NCBI GenBank assembly: GCA_947034895.1
Contig: OX344762.1
Coordinates: forward strand, 37,490,760 to 37,554,759
Length of the DNA stretch: 64,000 nt
Reading direction: 5' to 3'
From: Rhytidiadelphus loreus
Lineage: Eukaryota; Streptophyta; Bryopsida; Hypnales; Hylocomiaceae
Of the stretch, positions 11,784 through 22,515 are shown one piece after another (position 1 is the stretch's first letter; the number at the start of each line of letters is the position of its first letter). The notes below the pieces were generated by a model. That model had not been told where the DNA came from and searched no databases. It was given only the letters and a program-made list of their open reading frames with translations. The position numbers and the translations under genes are program-made.

Positions 11784-12518
11784 TTATACAGCACCGACGA
11801 TGATGTTGTTAATCGGAATGAAGATGAGCTTTACAAAGAAGCCGATGAATCCCATTACTACAAACCCTAGCCCGGTCCTCACAGCGACCTTCGAGAATTC
11901 TGCCAAGCGACAAAAACACAATTGCATCAAGTCAGTACGTGGATACATGTCTATGGATGAGTGCAGTGACATGTGTGCGAAGTTACCAAATCCCTTAATC
12001 ACAGCTTCTAAGTAAATATCTTTTGCGAAAGAAAGACCGTCCGAAACATCGTTTCTGACACTAGACTTGGGAACACGTGTTCACGCGTCTACTGAGTTCA
12101 AGGTTGCTACAGCTCCACAAGCCCTCGGCGGGTTCTGAACTGAACCAACGATCGCAAGATCTCTCTGATACATTTGCGATGACATACCCTTTGCTTTTCA
12201 AGGCTTTTTCGCACTATTGCCAATCAACACGCAATCCACGCGAGGTAATTGACAAAGAAGAGATTCACTGTCAATAAAGCGAATGGAAAAAAATTACGTG
12301 ATGGCAACCACTCACGCAAAGCGAAACGTGACACCAAATACCAGAATCTCAATATACTGACACTCCAAGCTCCACAAAAAAAAAGCAAAACCCCATAGAA
12401 GTCGATCGGGAACCTCGAACTAACCTCTCTGATCTGGCTTGTGGCATCTTTTCACAAGCCGCACGCTGTCCTTTGCAAACTCTCTAATCGGCTTCACCAC
12501 TGTGTCGACCGCCTCCAT
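11784..12518 (-). CDS. SEC61G: Protein transport protein SEC61 subunit gamma
   Basis: This is the small tail-anchored subunit of the ER translocon, partner of SEC61 alpha and beta in co-translational import. There are two exons on the minus strand: 12518-12425 (31 codons plus one base) and 11899-11784. The intron starts GTTAG and ends TTGGCAG. Joined, they give 69 residues, the usual size in plants. The N-terminus [20 protein letters not shown] is cytosolic and amphipathic; the family signature [10 protein letters not shown] is followed by a split Glu codon and [12 protein letters not shown]; a single membrane helix (about 42-62) ends in the nearly invariant [11 protein letters not shown]. 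The ATG was chosen because upstream codons in the same frame (to 12692) are not family-like and this Met matches the family start. A 5' leader and promoter should lie in 12519-12750, which is GC-richer than its surroundings. Confidence 0.95.
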
Positions 12519-13276
12519 CGCGCCAATGAACTGAATCCCCACAATCGAAATGCAAAATCGACCAGACGCTGCACGTAGACGACGTTGCGTGGATCGTAGG
12601 ATTCGATCTTTTCCAATGCAGCGCAAAATCGAAAGAAAAAAAAGCACGAGCTGATCGAGAGCAACAAGAGAACTGTGCACTGAAAAACTCACTCGGAGCA
12701 GAAGAGGGTCTCATGAGAAGCAGACGATCGGGGTTCGGTACCAGATCTCAGGTACGGTTGTAGGTTCGGAAAGAAATTGATTGGACGGGTGACGAAGTTG
12801 GTCATGGGGAGAGGTTCGTTGCTGGGGAGGGTGAAGGGTTCGGGTAGTGGATGAATGTGTTCGGATAATAGATGAATGCGTTTGGGAGGCAACCTTTGTG
12901 GACCTGTCCAGAGAGTTGACCTTTATGTACACGGAGTCACAGAGTCATCTAAGCAGTTGCACCAGCACTACCCAAAACTGGCCAAATTTGACGAGCTAAA
13001 AGTTTACATCTATGTTATAGGTTTGGCATGCAATTGAGGTCTCTAAATAGCTTCAACATATTAAAATATAATTTTTTTTAAATCAGCATTAAATTCAAAA
13101 AACATAAAAATATTTGGCAATTATTTCACATATATAGCTTCAGAAATCAAGCCTTTATTTTATATGTATAGAGATGAGAAGACAAGCTCTTTATACAAGT
13201 GGGGTGGTAGGAGGAAAAACAACCCATGTCAAATATCAAAATTAGGTTTAGGAGGAGCTCAACTACTAATAGTTAA
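12519..13276. other. SEC61 gamma upstream region and AT-rich flank
   Basis: Bases 12519-12950 are GC-rich, consistent with leader and promoter of SEC61 gamma; the ORFs there (12689-12932) are low-complexity Pro/Ser/Leu frames on the same strand and are not convincing. TTCGGATAATAGATGAATG-type words repeat near 12850. From 12950 the sequence is AT-rich with nothing recognisable. Confidence 0.4.
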
Positions 13277-13673
13277 GTCAAAAGCAAAAATTATGTTCAA
13301 AGTAGACTTTCAGACCTCATTTAGGCATAGTAGAATAAAAAATTTCAAAATAATTGGAACTGTATTCATGTAGAAAATCAAGTTAAATTTCATCTCCAAA
13401 AATTCTTTTGTGATTTAGAGTCTCCACTCAAAAGTTATGAGCAAAGTTCAAAGAAGGCTTGGAAGGGACATTTTCTTAGACATTTTCAAATATCTTCTTT
13501 GAATTTTGTCCATAATTTTTTGGAAGAGGCTCAAAATTAGAAACAAATTTTTGAAGATGAAATTCAGCTTCATTTTCCAACTTTCATTAGTTCAAATTTT
13601 TCGAAAAAAATAATTCTACTATGCCAAAATGAGGTCTGAAATTTTACTTTGAACACAATTCCTATGCTTTGAC
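13277..13673. repeat. Foldback repeat with arms of about 75-90 bp
   Basis: The left arm (about 13277-13365) contains GTTCAAAGTAGACTTTCAGA then CCTCATTTAGGCATAGTAGA. The right arm (about 13600-13673) contains its reverse complement (TCTACTATGCCAAAATGAGG, then TCTGAAATTTTACTTTGAAC). The outermost match is GTCAAA..GC with GC..TTTGAC. The spacer is about 235 bp. Weaker pairing may continue outward to about 13240 and 13710. No ORF is conserved. Confidence 0.65.
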
Positions 13674-15625
13674 AATGAGCAATCAAGCTCTCATCCTCAA
13701 ATTATTCCATACACTTTGAGGATTAAGAATGGACAAATGGATTTCATTATAAAAACAACTTCCCCACCCACCATGTATTAATTATGTTATTTCATAAATA
13801 TTTTTGTTGTTTACACATTTTCTTTGAATGCATGTGATTGCTTATTTGTAGAAGTTTGGATTTTTTTTAAATCTCTATATTTCAATATTCATACATTGTC
13901 ATTGTATCAGTCACATAGCTTAAGTTTGAAGTTCATATGAACTTCAAGATTGCATGTTATTTATCAGTCAATTGCATTCACAAATTTCTTAATGTTGTCA
14001 ATGTTTTGTCTTTTTGTGTGAATTGGAAATAAAAAAAGTATAACAAATATATCTAATGAAAAAGGATTATCAATCTTTAAAAAAAAAATAGGACCACTTT
14101 TAATGTGTAGTGTTTGAGTATTAGTTAATAATAGGGTATCATAAATTACTATAGGGCAAAGTAATATATCTTTCTAAAATATCCCTTGAACACATGTAGT
14201 ATTGAAAAATTACATATAATAAGCCCCCTAAGCAATTTGTCTAAAGATTTAATGTGACACTCTTTGAGTCTCTTGTAATTTTAGGTGTTCCTATATTGGT
14301 GATTTTTTCTCACCACTAACATAAAGCTTGTGAGAAAAATAACTTCAACCTCTTTCGGTTGCTAACCCTTGATTTATACAATTAGATCAAATGTTTTACT
14401 AATCAATATTTTTTAGTTCAAAATGTTAAATTCTAATCATGGAATTCTTTTAAGATTTGTATTTTATTGATTGGTTTAATTTGTTTTTGAAGAGTCATTT
14501 TTTGAAATTAGAAAATCACTTTTTGAGGTCAAGTATACACTAGAATTATAGATTGAAGAAAAGTTGAAATCTATACAATTCAAATTTAAGAGAAATAACA
14601 CAAGTAAGCATCTACAAACATTTAATAGATGGATGAAAAATCCAAAACTTGGTGTGCTTGGAACATGTTTAGATTTCAAAATTTGAACCTTTGATCCTTA
14701 CCCCTTAAAAAACAAGAAACCTTTCAATCGAGCTTTCAATACATGCAAAAAATCTTGGGCAATTGTGCATGAAGTCAATTTTGGTCAAATATTCACAAAA
14801 TTTTGACACAAGGTGTGAATATGTACCCTTTTGGTGAGACTATAATATTTTTTGGATCAAATTATACTACCTTGAACTTTTCAGGCAACTTTCGACAACA
14901 TATGCAATTAATGCAAAAGTCCTCATCAAATTCTAAAATTTGGCAAATATGTGTACGTAACTAAGATGGTATAGGATGCAACTCTAAAAATTCACCCAAG
15001 TGTAATGCAAAATTATCACTCTAAGACGAATTAAAGTTTGTTGACTATGGAAAGGAAGAAAAAAGCTTTTTCTTATAACTTATAATCTTTCAAATTGTGG
15101 GGTCAAAGTTTATAAATTTTTCCTACACATTTTTTTATTGTAGTTTAGTACAAATTTGTTTGTTGTAATTTTAAAAATACTATTTTTTTCTATTTTTTTT
15201 CACCACCCTAAAGGTGACAATTTAGACAATTTTTGTCCAAAATGTGCCTTAGAAGAAAGGCCAATTAAACTTGGATTTTCAAAATCTAGTTTTGATGTCT
15301 CCTACTCAAATTTTAAAGTATATATATTGTAAAATAATGTGGGTTATTGTAAGTAAGCATAACACTACATTTTTGCTCAAAAAACAATTTACTATAATAC
15401 ATTGCTAGAGTCAATCGTGATATAGGTATTTTTCCATTGAATAATATTGCTTTTTTCTCAACATTGTTGGCTTTAATTATCTTTAACTCCTAACGGTCAT
15501 GGGATATTTATAAATTTGGTGATTTTCAAATATAAATTATTTTCAAATAGTGTTTGGAAGGTAAATTTAATATCAATATTTTAATAAAGATAGTTTGTTA
15601 ATAGCCATTGATAACATCAATATAG
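13674..15625. other. AT-rich non-coding stretch with a degenerate TTAA element
   Basis: No gene is visible. From about 14698 (TTACCCCTTAAAAAACAAG) to about 15250 (CCAAAATGTGCCTT) the order of words matches the 2873 element: GACACAAGGTGT, GTGAGACTATAAT, TTGAACTTTTCAGGCA, TTGGCAAATATGTG, CTTATAATCTTTCAAATTG. Both ends have lost the exact TTAACCC and GGGTTAA, so this is an old copy. Confidence 0.45.
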
Positions 15626-16778
15626 TTAATCCCTAAAGGACCATTGTCCCTTTAGAGGACAAATGGGATTTCGTGCATTAGAACAGAATTGCGGCCTCCA
15701 AAGGGCTGTAAGTTATCTTCAAGCTCCCAAGGTTGGGAGCTTTGTTCAATAGGAAAAGGTGCTGCCACGTGGTTTGCTGATGTGGCCGGGACACTGACAC
15801 GTCATAGATGTTTATAAAAAGAATTTTTTTTCAAAAAAATAAAAATAAATAAATAAATTAATTTTTTATATAATTTTTTTTTTTTTTTTTTTTGAGTTCC
15901 CTATATTCGGTGATTAGCTCTGAAACAACCCTTTGGAGACCAGAAATTTTCTCTAATGCAAGTACCTACAAGCTGAAATTTTGTTTTGTCATGATTTTTT
16001 GAATTTTTTTTTGAAAATAGAAAAAATGATTAACTTCATGGGAATATAATGAAGTTTCTCAATTGGTGCTTATGATCAAAAGTTATGCCCAAATAAGTTC
16101 AAAACAAGGGAAAGGGGGCTGCAAAAATTCAAAATTCAAAATTCAAATTTTTTTTTCAAATTTTTCTCAAATAGATTATATTTTTGTCTGAATAGTTAGA
16201 TTTTATTCATTACATTTGGATTTGTTATGAGAAAGTTATGGACAATCTTGTTTTTGGCTTTTGGGGCAATTAGAGCATCTTTTTGAAAAAATAACTCATT
16301 TCTAAATGCAATTTTTACAATTTTTCAAAATGAAAAGTTCTAAAATTTTTGGTTTGATTCCTAAAACAATCTCACCATAGGGATTGGTGCGTTTTAAAAT
16401 CATTTTAGAGATATTAATAAGTTTTTTTGAATTTTTTTCCTATATTCCTAGACCCTCAACGCAATTCCCTACAATAAAGATTTAAAGTTCAAAACTTTGT
16501 AGTGCAAAAAATTTAATTTAGGAAGGTTCAAAGTCAAATAATATAGTCCCACAATGTGCCAAAAAAACTTGATTTTTTTTTCTTTAAACACAACTATCTT
16601 GCAATCTATGTGGTCAAAATTTTTGAAATTTTTGAACATATTCTCATACTAGTTAGGTGTAAGATCCTATAGTTAGTTAGGTGCGCAAAAAATTTCAATT
16701 TTTTTTACTCTTTACTATAGAAATGGCAAGTTGGAGTGTTTTTTCATAGAAAAACAGCCTTGGTCCTATAGGGGTTAA
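15626..16778. mobile_element. TTAA-flanked element, 1153 bp
   Basis: The left end is TTAATCCCTAAAGGACCA (15626-15643) and the right end, in reverse, TTAACCCCTATAGGACCA; two mismatches in 18. Just inside the left end, CCTCCAAAGGGCTGTAAG precedes a hairpin AAGCTCCCAAGGTTGGGAGC (from 15721) and a GC-rich segment containing GCCACGTGG. The core near 16040 (GGGAATATAATGAAGTTTCT, then ATCAAAAGTTATGCCC) is shared with the other TTAA elements. Bases 16445-16690 reappear inverted at 63730-63990. No transposase is encoded. Confidence 0.7.
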
Positions 16779-18565
16779 ATATACCCATATTATCACCAAT
16801 GCAAATAAATTTAAAATAATCATAATTTCAAAATTTCAATATGCATAAAATCTTTGACATTTTTTTTTAATGATTTTTGTCAAATCCAATATTCTAATTA
16901 TAATAATTTTTTCACTTAATGTATGGTAAATTTTTTCTTAACAATACTTGTAAAGCCAAAATATCATAGAATACTTCTTTTTTAAACCTTATTATTTTTT
17001 TGTCCATTTGTGCAAAATAATTTTCAAATCTATACTCTAAGATTGTTGAATAGTTAACATCCTCCTCACAAAAAATGAATGAATGAAATAACAACTCCAC
17101 GTCGCTAAAATCATTTCTTCCATCCATCAACCTCTTTTTATGGCATTTGTGCACTTCAATTCGATCTCAAGTGAGGGATTAATAGTGCAAATCAAACCCC
17201 AAGAGTTAGAAGTCAAATGTTGCCAACTTTATGACATGTAGAGCAAGAATCAAACTTTTTCTTCTAAATCAATTAAAATGTTATAATCTGTTCGTTTCCA
17301 CTTTCCACTGTGATTTAATTAAGTAGCACAACTGAATTTTAGAAAAAAATCTTTTTGAATTTTTCATTCTATTATTCTTTTTGGTTTATTTTTGTCTAAA
17401 ACGTGTCTCTAATTCATTTGGGTTCATTTTTAACCTAAAACATGTCTCTGATCCTTTAGGTGATGAGTTGATACAAGGTCAAGATGATCGACGGAGTGAA
17501 GTCTACATTGCTGCCGAATGATTCCCCACACAAGAAACGCTTGAATGTGCTTGAATGTGCTTAGATTTTTCTTCTTCAAACATTCTTCACTGATTTTCCA
17601 ATCTTCAAACAAGGACTGAGATTAACCTTAACTTGCGTCCCAAGTTTCCCAGATGATTCTGATCTAGATAGGAAAAGCTGCAAGCACGCAAACTCAGTTG
17701 CACAATATTTTCCTCTTCAGTTGGCAACACTGCATCCCCAGCTAGATTGGCAATTCAGGAACCACAGATAATCTCCACATGCTCTCTCGCTCATGATCCA
17801 AGAGTTCGCTGTTTCCACTACAGTAGATACTTGGGAAGGCTGACATTGCAAAAGTTAATTTTTGTAGCGATTTTGTGATGACCGTCATAATTTGTTTTAC
17901 GATTTTACCAAATAAATGGCACTACGCAATGTATTTGCAACTATTTGAGATTTACAATAGTTTTTGCAACAGTTTAGGCATAGATGTGCATGGGACTATT
18001 GCAACAAGTTTGCAGCACTTCTGGAATGGTTCGCAACAGACCATAAGTTATGAGGGGAGCACGGAACCGCTACAACTCCAATGCAAAACAATTGATGATG
18101 AACTGCAACTGCTACTGGCTTCATGTTGCAGTGTTCAGTCACTCATCCTGCCCACAAGTTCGTGGACCAGCAATCTCTCGATCGCCTGCTATCATCCACT
18201 GGCAAAGATCGAGATTCAGTCACAATTCCAGACGGAATGGACCCGAGGCATGCAGATATCTAGATAATTATATGGTGAGCCGATCTCTGGAGAGTGAGAA
18301 AGTCAGAGCAAGGCCTGTCTGTCTGCACACTCACACGCACGGAAAAACAAGGATAGCAGCACCACCACCACCATCAATGCTTCGCCATCTTGAATCTAGA
18401 CCTCGAAACTCACCATTGGTCCAGCCACGGTATGCAATCAAAGGCGCAATGTTCCAAGAAATTCAATGACCGAAGAACTAAAACTATCAACGGTGCTCTA
18501 GATCTATTTTAGATCTGCAGATTGTTCAAGCCTTGAACGAAAAATCCAGACTGGTCGGTGGTGTT
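16779..18565. other. Unassigned stretch
   Basis: AT-rich to about 17440, then GC-richer from 17600. ORFs at 17875-18267 and 18050-18469 overlap in different frames and neither product is recognised. On the minus strand at 18379-18392 CAAGATGGCGAAGC matches the start context of the arabinogalactan peptide gene at 19672, but the frame stops after four codons. Confidence 0.35.
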
Positions 18566-18600
18566 CTAGATCTGTTCTAAATCTGCAAATGGTTCAACTA
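18491..18600. repeat. Two 38-bp direct repeats about 70 bp apart
   Basis: The segment GGTGCTCTAGATCTATTTTA at about 18493 continues GATCTGCAGATTGTTCAA, and a close copy (GGTGTTCTAGATCTGTTCTA, then AATCTGCAAATGGTTCAA) begins near 18561. Each is followed by related sequence up to a CAGACTGGTCGG / CAGACCAGTCGG word, so the period is about 70 bp. Confidence 0.7.
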
Positions 18601-18649
18601 AGCAGTTGGGGACAAATACAGACCAGTCGGGCAGTGCTTCTGAATCCAT
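18566..18649 (-). CDS. Possible small ORF, 27 codons, function unknown
   Basis: The minus-strand ATG at 18649 opens a frame reading MDSEALPDWSVFVPNCLVEP and seven more residues before TAG. It is listed only because it sits downstream of a minus-strand TATA-like sequence (19011-19017) and because its start codon falls in the loop of a 17-bp inverted repeat (arms 18620-18636 and 18666-18683). No family is recognised. It could be the first exon of something larger, a short regulatory peptide, or nothing. Confidence 0.2.
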   Translation of the reverse strand: MDSEALPDWSVFVPNCLVEPFADLEQI

Positions 18650-18683
18650 GATACCGTCTCAGAATCACTGCCCGGACTGGTCT
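18620..18683. repeat. 17-bp inverted repeat with 29-base loop
   Basis: AGACCAGTCGGGCAGTG (18620-18636) pairs with CACTGCCCGGACTGGTCT (18666-18683); one bulged base is the only flaw. The minus-strand loop contains an ATG (18649-18647). Confidence 0.85.
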
Positions 18684-19010
18684 ATCGATCTGCAATCAAA
18701 TTAAGCGGCAACGGAAATGAGCACGTAACTGATCTCGAAGGAGTTGATTGATCGAAGAAACCTTGCCTGTTTCACGACTGGGGATGAATCGAGGTCGATT
18801 TCAGTGGCCTCGGAGTCTCCATCCAGGTTTCAAATCTGAGGTTTCGATCAAATCTGAGAGACACTGTGCTCCAAGGACTTCGCAGATCGAAGAGGATTCT
18901 TGATCAGGTACACCAGCTGCCAACACCGGCGGGAATCGATGAATCCGGACCCACTGTTCCCGAGATGCCAGTTACTACAACTTAGGAATGCTTGACACTT
19001 GCGGTATCCT

Positions 19011-19017
19011 ATTTATA
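19011..19017 (-). promoter_or_regulatory. TATA-like box, minus strand
   Basis: On the minus strand the sequence reads AAGTATAAATAGG. A start of transcription 25-35 bases further on would place a GC-balanced leader of about 330 bases before the ATG at 18649, with a possible acceptor TTTGATTGCAG near 18690. There is no other evidence of transcription. Confidence 0.3.
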
Positions 19018-19671
19018 CTTGTGGCCTTTTGAATGGCACGTGACGCGGAGCGATCCAACTGTACCCCACCAAAATAGGCCATTTCCAGTTTTCCAGGTAC
19101 CACGAACGGTCTATAATCTGGTGCCAGCTTGCAGTAGCTTGCAAAAGCGACCTAAATCAAATATCACCGGCATTGCATGCAAAAGCAAATAACAACGAAA
19201 TAATGCAATTTAAAAAAAGCTGGACACGCGTACGATTCACACGAAACACTCGCCCAATACAAACTTCGACTTAAAGCAGAACATTGATGCCGTTTATTAG
19301 CAGTGCCAAATCATCGCTAGGTCTTCCGCCACTGTGCTACTACAGTAGCCTAGATTCTAAAGTTGACTACTTTTCCCAAACGGGCCGAGGCTTCCACTCT
19401 TTACTCTTGCAAGTGATGAGAGCGTGAACAGTGATACACGTCCAAAGAGGAAACGCTAGAACCTTGCTAGCAGGTTCCAGAAACGCCGTTTCATCGGTAA
19501 CTTGGAGCGTGGTGCACACAACAATTTTAGGGCGGTTCTTCATCTACAAAGCACCTAACAACGCACTCATTTCCATATCACCTTCTCAATTTCTCATTTC
19601 ATACACGCAAAGCTTCCTTCCATCTCCAGCATTGTACCCGAATTTTACTCACATTACCGAGTTCTCTCAAG

Positions 19672-19887
19672 ATGGCGAAGCTCCACCAGTTTCTGGTGGT
19701 GATGGTGCTGTTCTCCGTGTTGTCCCTGCAAGTGGATGCACAGTTTGTGCCTGCCCCGGCTCCTTACATGCGTGGCCCTGCGCCTTCTCCCATGGCTTAC
19801 GCTCCGGAGATGTACCCCATGCCTGCTCCCGTTTACTCTCCAGAAGAAGCACCGGCCTATTCTCCGGGTCCCATGTCTGGGTTGTGA
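19672..19887 (+). CDS. Arabinogalactan peptide (AG-peptide), secreted, no GPI tail
   Basis: 71 residues. A start MAKLHQF and a hydrophobic core (VVMVLFSVLSLQV) form a signal peptide probably cleaved after about residue 24 (VDA|QF). The mature part is about 47 residues, rich in Pro, Ala, Ser and Tyr, with the dipeptides Ala-Pro and Ser-Pro that are hydroxylated and O-glycosylated in arabinogalactan proteins (VPAPAPYMRG, APSP, MPAP, YSPEEAPAYSP). It ends GPMSGL without the hydrophobic tail that adds a GPI anchor in most AG-peptides, so it is predicted to be released into the wall. The ATG context is CAAGATGGCG. The gene at 25678 on the other strand shares the N-terminus of the mature peptide and the GPMSG ending. 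Two larger ORFs in other frames of the same region are shadows. Confidence 0.85.
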   Translation: MAKLHQFLVVMVLFSVLSLQVDAQFVPAPAPYMRGPAPSPMAYAPEMYPMPAPVYSPEEAPAYSPGPMSGL

Positions 19888-19979
19888 GCTTAATTAATGC
19901 TCGAGTTTCCAGGAATCCTTACTCTGGACAGATTTGTGGATGATTCGGAAGTGTACTGTGGCTGTAACGTCAACCTTTA

Positions 19980-20850
19980 CAGACAGTTTTTGTAGGTGGT
20001 ATCGATCTCTGCAGCACTGGAGGAGTAGAGCTTTGGTATGTAGGCGTTGGTACTTGTGGTGACGAATAATGGTTTTAGACCTTTTGACATAATAACATTC
20101 TTTAGCCGTTGATGCTCTGCAGTCGTTGTGTTTGCAGATGCGGAGGTACTAGAAAGAGTTGTTTCTGTTTGGTTTTACAGCCACTTATATGCAACTATGT
20201 GCGATTATGTTCACATTGTACACTTTTGTTAATCTCGCAAAGAGCCTTTTGAAGGACAGTTTTGTAGTTAGTATCTACTTCATTTAGCTCAATCTAGAGC
20301 AAACACCGGAGCACTCGTGATGAGTGTTTCCGTAGATCTTTGGTCTCTGGATGTGAATTGTGATGAGGAATAATGGAATCAGATTGGAGATAACAAGAGT
20401 CAGCATGTAGCCGTTATGCACTGCAAACACAACGCTTGCAGATGCTGATGTACTGCGTGAACAAGGTGATGAGTTTGTTAGTTTTTTTGTTTCGCTTGTA
20501 TGCAACTATGAACTCTGCTTGCGTTGTATAATTTTCGCGTACCCCTGGAGAGCTATTTTTAGCGCAGTTTTGTAGTTTCTGCTTCATTCAGCTCTCATGT
20601 TTTCTGAAGAGCTTTGGGCTTTGGGTGTGTATGATTTGATACTCGTGATGAGGAATAACGACATTAGACCTTCAAAACAACAGTCTTTCAGAAATGAAAT
20701 GCATAACTACAGACATAGATCCGCGCTTATTTTTTTAATTACCGTTAGTACGTCATTCAACAGATTCTTGGAAGGACAGATCATATGTCTACCTATTAGT
20801 ATTTATTTCCTCCAGCTCTTGGGCAGCCATTTTCTGCGGATCTTTTGGTA
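19980..20850 (+). repeat. Degenerate tandem repeat of about 300 bp downstream of the AG-peptide gene
   Basis: Three to four diverged units can be aligned by CAGTTTTTGTAGGTGGTAT (19983), CAGTTTTGTAGTTAGTATCT (20257) and CAGTTTTGTAGTTTCTGCTT (20561); each is followed by an AGCTC or CTGGA word, then GATGAGGAATAA-like (20042 GACGAATAATGG, 20362 GATGAGGAATAATGG, 20649 GATGAGGAATAACG) and TTAGACCTT or its relics. The last unit is cut short near 20770. It could be part of the transcribed 3' region. Confidence 0.6.
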
Positions 20851-21016
20851 CATGCAATGCATAATCTCAATACTTGCGAACCTTCGCTGCGTTCTAGATT
20901 TTTTGGTACATGCAATGCACAATCTCAATGTATGCGGACCTTCGCTGCGTTGTAAATTTTTTGGTACATGCAATGCACAATCTCAATACATGCGAACCTT
21001 CGCTGCGTTCTAGATT
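20845..21016 (+). repeat. 57-bp tandem repeat, three units
   Basis: The unit TTTTGGTACATGCAATGCA followed by AATCTCAATACATGCGAAC and CTTCGCTGCGTTCTAGAT occurs three times in a row with few changes. It keeps one reading frame open (20597-21013), which explains the 138-codon ORF there; the peptide has no independent support. Confidence 0.85.
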
Positions 21017-22238
21017 TTTGTTGTCTCTTTGCATGGAGCATGTTGTGAGGAACTTGGGAAGGAATTGAAATTAGATCCTCTCATTACTGGCTACTGTATT
21101 AAAGTATCGAAAGGAGAGCAGACTTTGCATGTACAGAATCTACACGTGCGCAACTTACAGTAACATAGAATCTTAAGTCAAAATGCAAGCCAATGCTACA
21201 GGAAGGGGGCCTCTCGTAGCATACTAGCTGCTTTCTCGGAGTGATTTTGACTTTTCTCTTCCTAGGCATTGAAAGAAGGTACCCCTATCTAGGCGGTCGG
21301 CCATGGCTTGTCAAACTACCAGCAACAAACTCTTACTTTTAATGTTATTATTAGCATCCAGGTCAGCGTTAATGTTTTTTTAATTGAATTGTTAATGTCT
21401 GCTTGACTCTATGGCTACGAAAGTCTTGGTTGTAAAATTCTAAAGCAGATCAGATGCATCATGTTTATGTATGTATTTATCATATCCCCAAATTTGTCAT
21501 ATTTGTTACAATTTATTGGAATTCCAAGAAATTGGTATTTTATGTAACTTCAGTTGTAGTTGCCAAAACTTTTCTTGGCTTGAGTGACACAATCTTGGCA
21601 CTTGAAACATGTCATTCCCATGTATATGACAATCTTGGCTTGGCTTTCAAAAACAAAGTTCGTTGAATTGAGTACTCCTGCGGTCTCACAATAACTGATC
21701 CGTGGATTCTTGTGACATTACCGTGCATTTATTTTGAGACAGAGGGAGTAGTTTTTAGAGTATTATTCAAATGTATGTCACAATTTTGACTCCGGAATCG
21801 TGCCAGTATAATGGCATTAAAAATCTTCTTATATCTTCAGTACATCATGATTGATTTCCAAGTTGTCATAGGACCTCCCTAAAGAATGGTATGAAACCAA
21901 ACATTTAGATTTGAGTTGAATTTAAATGTCGGTGGTTCTATCCTGCTGATGCTGACGTAGTGACCACGAAGTCCAACTTGAGGTCCCACGTCCATTTGGT
22001 GAAGTTGACAAAATTGCACAACTTTGACACTTTGTAGGATGTGTGAAGTCCCTGAAAAGCAGATCAATATGATGTCAAAGTTTAGTTTAGTTTTTTTCTT
22101 TCTTGAATCATGTGGACAATTTCCATTGTGATGTCAAAGTTTTCAGAGTTTTGTGCAAATGAATGTGACAAGATATCAGACCCACCAATGCAAATTTAAT
22201 GAAATTGATGATAGGAGTGATTTTTTTCAAACCTGTGG
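21017..22238. other. Non-coding stretch
   Basis: No gene was recognised. ORFs at 21454-21666 and 21879-22067 are short and unsupported. Confidence 0.35.
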
Positions 22239-22470
22239 TTAATCCATAAACAACACTACGGCCGGTTTGGGGTCAATGAATGACAAAGATTCTTTCTATA
22301 TGTAGGACGAAAATGCAACTATTCATCTTTCAAAATTTTGTGTGAAAAGGGGAGGTCTTCTATAGTAGTTTGACTTCCAATGAGTACCTTTAGATTTTGT
22401 TTAAGCCAATGATTCACTCAATACCAAAATGGATGAATACCACAGTCACAGTCTATCCTTTCAGGGTTAA
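22239..22470 (-). mobile_element. 230-bp TTAA-type miniature element, copy 4
   Basis: The left border is TTAATCCATAAACAAC and the right border TTTCAGGGTTAA, giving 232 bp. The body includes TCAATGAATGACAAAGATTC, ATGCAACTATTCATC and TCTATAGTAGTTTGACTTCC, same orientation as copies 2 and 3. It lies 45 bp from copy 5, which is inverted. Confidence 0.8.
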
Positions 22471-22515
22471 ATCACGGGGATTCTAGACATTAAGAATTTA
22501 GTCTGGACTAACAAA

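Noticed and set aside
12420..12692. Longer single-exon ORF covering SEC61 gamma exon 1
   Set aside because: It reads into the intron and stops at GGT TAG; the two-exon model gives the complete 69-residue family protein.
19431..19943. 170-codon plus-strand ORF overlapping the AG-peptide gene
   Set aside because: It is the shadow of the GC-rich AG-peptide gene in another frame; the signal peptide and Pro pattern are only in the 19672 frame.
20597..21013. 138-codon ORF as a gene
   Set aside because: It is kept open by three 57-bp tandem units (a multiple of three); the first part has no likeness to any protein.
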